Shown here piece by piece: positions 61,616 through 64,000 of a stretch of DNA of 64,000 bases. Position numbers and translations under genes: made by a program. The notes under the pieces are model-generated. The model made no database searches, was not told where the DNA came from, and worked only from the letters and a program-made list of their open reading frames with translations. Each line of letters opens with the position of its first letter. Position 1 is the first letter of the stretch. This stretch comes from an uncultured Pelagibacteraceae bacterium (lineage in GTDB: Bacteria; Pseudomonadota; Alphaproteobacteria; Pelagibacterales; Pelagibacteraceae), in the NCBI GenBank assembly GCA_902595465.1, contig CACJQE010000001.1, positions 89,698-153,697 on the forward strand. The letters run 5' to 3'.

Positions 61616-62014
61616 TTACTTTTTCCTTACATAATGCTGTTTAGCAGAAATTACAGCTCGAACACCACCTTGAGGATTTTTAACATCATTTTTTCGTCTT
61701 GGAATCAGATGAATATGACAATGATTAATAGATTGTCCAGCAACCTTGCCTGAATTGGTACCAATATTAAAACCTTTTACAGATTTATCGTTCATTTCAA
61801 TTTTTTTTTTTAGTTTCTTTATTAATCTATCGCACGCTAAGATTTCTTTTGAAGTAAGATCAAAATAATTTTTAACACACCGCTTTGGAATTATAAGAGA
61901 ATGAAATTTTGATACAGGGTAAGTATCAGTAGTTGCATAAGCTAGTTCATTTTCAAAAAGATATTCCTTTTTCTTTGTAAAACAGAATATGCAAGGGTTA
62001 TTTAGATTTTTCAT
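61616..62014 (-). CDS. HIT-family hydrolase
   Basis: 132 aa histidine-triad protein, with HCHIHLIPRR (His-x-His-x-His) near 100-109 and the N-terminal CIFCFTKKKEYLFENELAYA element (two cysteines, possible zinc). Members hydrolyse nucleoside phosphoramidates or dinucleoside polyphosphates. It overlaps the pabC-like gene by 4 bases and so is the last gene of the pab unit. Why it is there is not evident. Confidence 0.9.
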   Translation of the reverse strand: MKNLNNPCIFCFTKKKEYLFENELAYATTDTYPVSKFHSLIIPKRCVKNYFDLTSKEILACDRLIKKLKKKIEMNDKSVKGFNIGTNSGKVAGQSINHCHIHLIPRRKNDVKNPQGGVRAVISAKQHYVRKK

Positions 62015-62787
62015 AAATAATTACTCAATTTTTTTTGTTTTAGTATTTGAGTTTTATATTTACTTATAAAAGCATCATATGATTTATATTTTTTTCTATT
62101 CCAGTTTTTCTCTTTTATAGATGAAACAGTGGAAACTCCTTTTCCAGATCCAATTAAAAGTATTTCATCGTATTGATTTAATTTATTTATATTAATATTA
62201 GTTTTTTTTATTTTAAATTGCTTTTCAAAAAATTTTAGATTAACTCCTCGATAAAATTTCCTGATAGGTGAATAATATTTATTATCTTTTATAAAAATTA
62301 TATTTGAAGTTCCTGTTTCTAGAATTTTTCCATTTGAACAAAGAGCTATATCTGATTTTGTATTATCCATTTTAGATAAATTTTTTAAAATAAATTTATA
62401 CTTTAGATTTTTGTGCTCAGGCTTAATTCTATTGTAATTGACTAGCTTTAATTGAAGATTTTTTTTAATTTTTAATTTATCTCTTAAAGAAATAGAAATT
62501 AAATTTTTGGTTACTGCAATTCTCAATAAATGATTATAATTTTTTTGTTTATTTAAATTAGATTTAATTATTTTAAATATATTTATTTTTAAATTTCGAT
62601 CATAAATTTTATAATTTTTTGTAGACTTAATAAGATTTGATATGTGTTCTTTAAAAAATAAAATCTTTTGAGGCTTTCCATAGATCCACATAGTTGTAAA
62701 TACCCCATGGGCATTCCATAGATCTTTAAATTCTTTTTCTTTAAGATCTTTTCGACTGTAAGATTTTTTTAATAAGAATTTTACCAT
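62011..62787 (-). CDS. pabC: aminodeoxychorismate lyase-like class IV aminotransferase
   Basis: 258 aa fold-type IV PLP protein. NAHGVFTTMWIYG near 28-40 matches the usual start of the fold, the PLP lysine is in YKFILKNLSK near 129-138, and LETGTSNIIFI near 155-165 holds the cofactor-phosphate and glutamate residues. PabC converts aminodeoxychorismate to 4-aminobenzoate and pyruvate for folate. Placement after pabB and pabA supports that over branched-chain or D-amino acid aminotransferase. The start overlaps pabA by 47 bases, so a later start is possible. Very Lys/Asn/Ile-rich. Confidence 0.82.
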   Translation of the reverse strand: MVKFLLKKSYSRKDLKEKEFKDLWNAHGVFTTMWIYGKPQKILFFKEHISNLIKSTKNYKIYDRNLKINIFKIIKSNLNKQKNYNHLLRIAVTKNLISISLRDKLKIKKNLQLKLVNYNRIKPEHKNLKYKFILKNLSKMDNTKSDIALCSNGKILETGTSNIIFIKDNKYYSPIRKFYRGVNLKFFEKQFKIKKTNININKLNQYDEILLIGSGKGVSTVSSIKEKNWNRKKYKSYDAFISKYKTQILKQKKLSNYL

Positions 62788-63307
62788 TTGTTGTTAAAAA
62801 AGATTCTGGATGAAATTGAAAACCATATACATCATCTCTTTTGTTTTCAAAAGCCATAGCAATATTAGTTTTAGCGCATCTCATAGTAATATCAAAATTT
62901 TCTTTAATAAATGGCTCTTTAAGCTTAAGTGAATGATATCTTCCTACTTTAAATTTAGAATTCTTTCTAAAGATAGATTTATTCGAAACAACTTTTACTT
63001 CAGATTGATAACCATGAAATATTCTCCTTTGTTGAATAATTTTGGCATTTTCACAATGTAATATTTGCTGATACCCTAAGCAAATTCCTATGATTTTTTT
63101 TCTTCCTTTAAATTTATTATAAATTTTTGAAGTATTAGGATAATCTTTGGGTGAACCGGGTCCAGGAGATAATACAATTGTATTAGATTTATTTAATAAA
63201 CTGTTATTTATTTCAAAATAATTTGAACAATAAACTTTATCAAACTGAGAGAATTGATGAACTACATTCCATGTGAATGAATCTTGGTGATCTATTATAT
63301 AAATCAT
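62741..63307 (-). CDS. pabA: aminodeoxychorismate/anthranilate synthase glutamine amidotransferase
   Basis: 188 aa class I glutaminase that supplies ammonia to the chorismate-binding subunit. Motifs: DHQDSFTWN near 6-14, LSPGPGSPKD near 47-56, nucleophile Cys in GICLGYQQ near 74-81, and the catalytic His-Glu in FQFHPESFLT near 165-174. PabA and TrpG cannot be separated by motif alone; adjacency to pabC and absence of other trp genes support PabA. The start overlaps pabB by 4 bases. Confidence 0.88.
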   Translation of the reverse strand: MIYIIDHQDSFTWNVVHQFSQFDKVYCSNYFEINNSLLNKSNTIVLSPGPGSPKDYPNTSKIYNKFKGRKKIIGICLGYQQILHCENAKIIQQRRIFHGYQSEVKVVSNKSIFRKNSKFKVGRYHSLKLKEPFIKENFDITMRCAKTNIAMAFENKRDDVYGFQFHPESFLTTNGKILIKKILQSKRS

Positions 63308-64000
63308 TTAAATAATTCTAATAATGATTTTGCTTTTATAAAGTTTTCATTAAATTCTTTTTTTGCTGCACTATCTAATACAACTCCAGATGCCGCGGAT
63401 ATTTCTGATGTATTTTTATAATTTAATATAGATCTTATTATTATGTTGAATCTCATATCTTTATTAAATTTTATATAGCCAAAACTACCTGTAAAAATAT
63501 TTCTATTCTCTTTTTCTTGTTGATTTAATAATTCCAAAGTTCGGATTTTAGGACAGCCTATAACTGATCCGCCAGGCATCATAGATTTGATAATATTTTT
63601 TATCGTCATACCCTTTAATAGGCTTCCAGATATAGTTGTAACATAATGAAATAAGTGCCTGTATTCCTCGACATACTTTTCTTTATCAATTTTTACTGTT
63701 CCTGGAATACAAACTCTGGATAAATCACTTCTTTCCATATCAACAATCATATTATGTTCTTTAGTCTCTTTAGAATTATTTCTAAAAAACTTTAAGGCAC
63801 TAGATCTATTCGTTTTTTTACTTTTTCTTAATGTACCAGCAATAGGCTTGGTAATGATTTTGTTACCTTTTTTTAATAATAAAGTTTCAGGTGAGCAACT
63901 TACAATAGAATAGTTTTTATCTCTTATCATAAAAGATTCTGGTGAAGCATTTGACTTCATTAATCTCCAAAAAAAATTAATTGGATTTATTGAAGATTTA
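63304..64000 (-). CDS. pabB: aminodeoxychorismate synthase component I, 3' part (runs off window)
   Basis: Chorismate-binding enzyme that aminates chorismate. Visible blocks are SCSPETLLL, KPIAGTLR, MIVDMERSDLSRVC, YRHLFHYVTTISG, MMPGGSVIGCPK, GSFGYIKF and SGVVLDSAAKKE, in the order expected for PabB/TrpE. An ATG at 63960 with a nearby GGAG looks like a start. However, the frame stays open to the window edge and encodes family-like residues (INPINFFWRLMKSNAS), so the real start lies beyond 64000. PabB rather than TrpE is inferred from pabA and pabC. Confidence 0.85.
   Translation of the reverse strand, partial: KSSINPINFFWRLMKSNASPESFMIRDKNYSIVSCSPETLLLKKGNKIITKPIAGTLRKSKKTNRSSALKFFRNNSKETKEHNMIVDMERSDLSRVCIPGTVKIDKEKYVEEYRHLFHYVTTISGSLLKGMTIKNIIKSMMPGGSVIGCPKIRTLELLNQQEKENRNIFTGSFGYIKFNKDMRFNIIIRSILNYKNTSEISAASGVVLDSAAKKEFNENFIKAKSLLELFK

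Noticed and set aside
63958-63975. GGAG plus ATG at 63960 as the start of pabB
   Set aside because: The frame is open upstream to the window edge and encodes residues that fit the PabB family, so this is an internal methionine.
1-64000. CRISPR arrays, insertion sequences, prophage or integrase genes
   Set aside because: No regularly spaced repeats, transposase, integrase or phage structural genes were found on either strand.

Overview
The window is very AT-rich (by eye roughly 70% A+T or more) and extremely compact. Genes abut or overlap by 1-4 bases, spacers are short, and there are no insertion sequences, prophage genes or CRISPR arrays. The gene set points to a streamlined marine alphaproteobacterium of the SAR11 / Pelagibacterales type: clpX-clpP-tig, a ugp/glp glycerol-phosphate block, two TRAP systems, xsc, suyAB and aprMBA. 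This assignment is inference from content and composition, not a database match.

Layout. (1) 1-3.6 kb: minus-strand proteostasis genes tig, clpP, clpX, plus a tRNA-Leu(UAG). (2) 3.6-6.4 kb: a 59-aa membrane protein, a beta-hydroxyacid dehydrogenase and two exported proteins. (3) 6.4-18.5 kb: a block for scavenging glycerol phosphate and organic phosphorus. It holds glpK, an exported 5'-nucleotidase, a 2H-phosphoesterase-like protein, a glycerophosphodiesterase, and a ugpBAEC-type ABC importer with two tandem UgpE-like permeases. A short GlpD and a family-5 uracil-DNA glycosylase lie on the plus strand. (4) 18.5-25.4 kb: thioesterase, DUF3047-like protein, zinc dehydrogenase, NCS1 permease and a TakP-like TRAP transporter. 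(5) 25.5-31.2 kb: a plus-strand run of GMC oxidoreductase, TerC-like protein, SDR, M23 peptidase, MhpD-like hydratase and an M24/creatinase-like enzyme. (6) 31.2-42.7 kb: a carboxylic-acid and glyoxylate block with FAD amine-oxidase-like protein, serine-glyoxylate-type aminotransferase, mandelate-racemase-family enzyme, GlcD-GlcF fusion, CoA-transferase, enoyl-CoA hydratase and a second TRAP system. (7) 42.8-50.8 kb: poorly characterised exported and membrane proteins, a 863-aa protein joining two cNMP-binding-like domains, a PlsC-like acyltransferase and an SGNH hydrolase, and a divergent photolyase/cryptochrome. (8) 50.7-51.1 kb: the longest gene-free stretch, with inverted repeats, a 9-codon ORF behind a perfect Shine-Dalgarno, and a bidirectional terminator. 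(9) 51.1-61.5 kb: aminotransferase, FAH-family enzyme and a sulfonate/sulfite module (xsc, suyAB, tauE, aprM-aprB-aprA and a linked 116-aa protein). (10) 61.6-64 kb: pabB (running off the window), pabA, pabC and a HIT protein.

How it fits together. The ugp/glp block would import glycerol-3-phosphate or its diesters, hydrolyse the diesters and oxidise G3P to DHAP. The sulfonate module would cleave sulfolactate (SuyAB) and sulfoacetaldehyde (Xsc) to sulfite. The sulfite could then be exported (TauE) or oxidised to APS (AprBA, with AprM as likely membrane partner). In all three transport operons, a GC-rich hairpin follows the binding-protein gene. Several proteins of 43-59 aa, below common gene-calling limits, are proposed here.

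Limits: all functions come from reading motifs and context; no alignments or searches were run.
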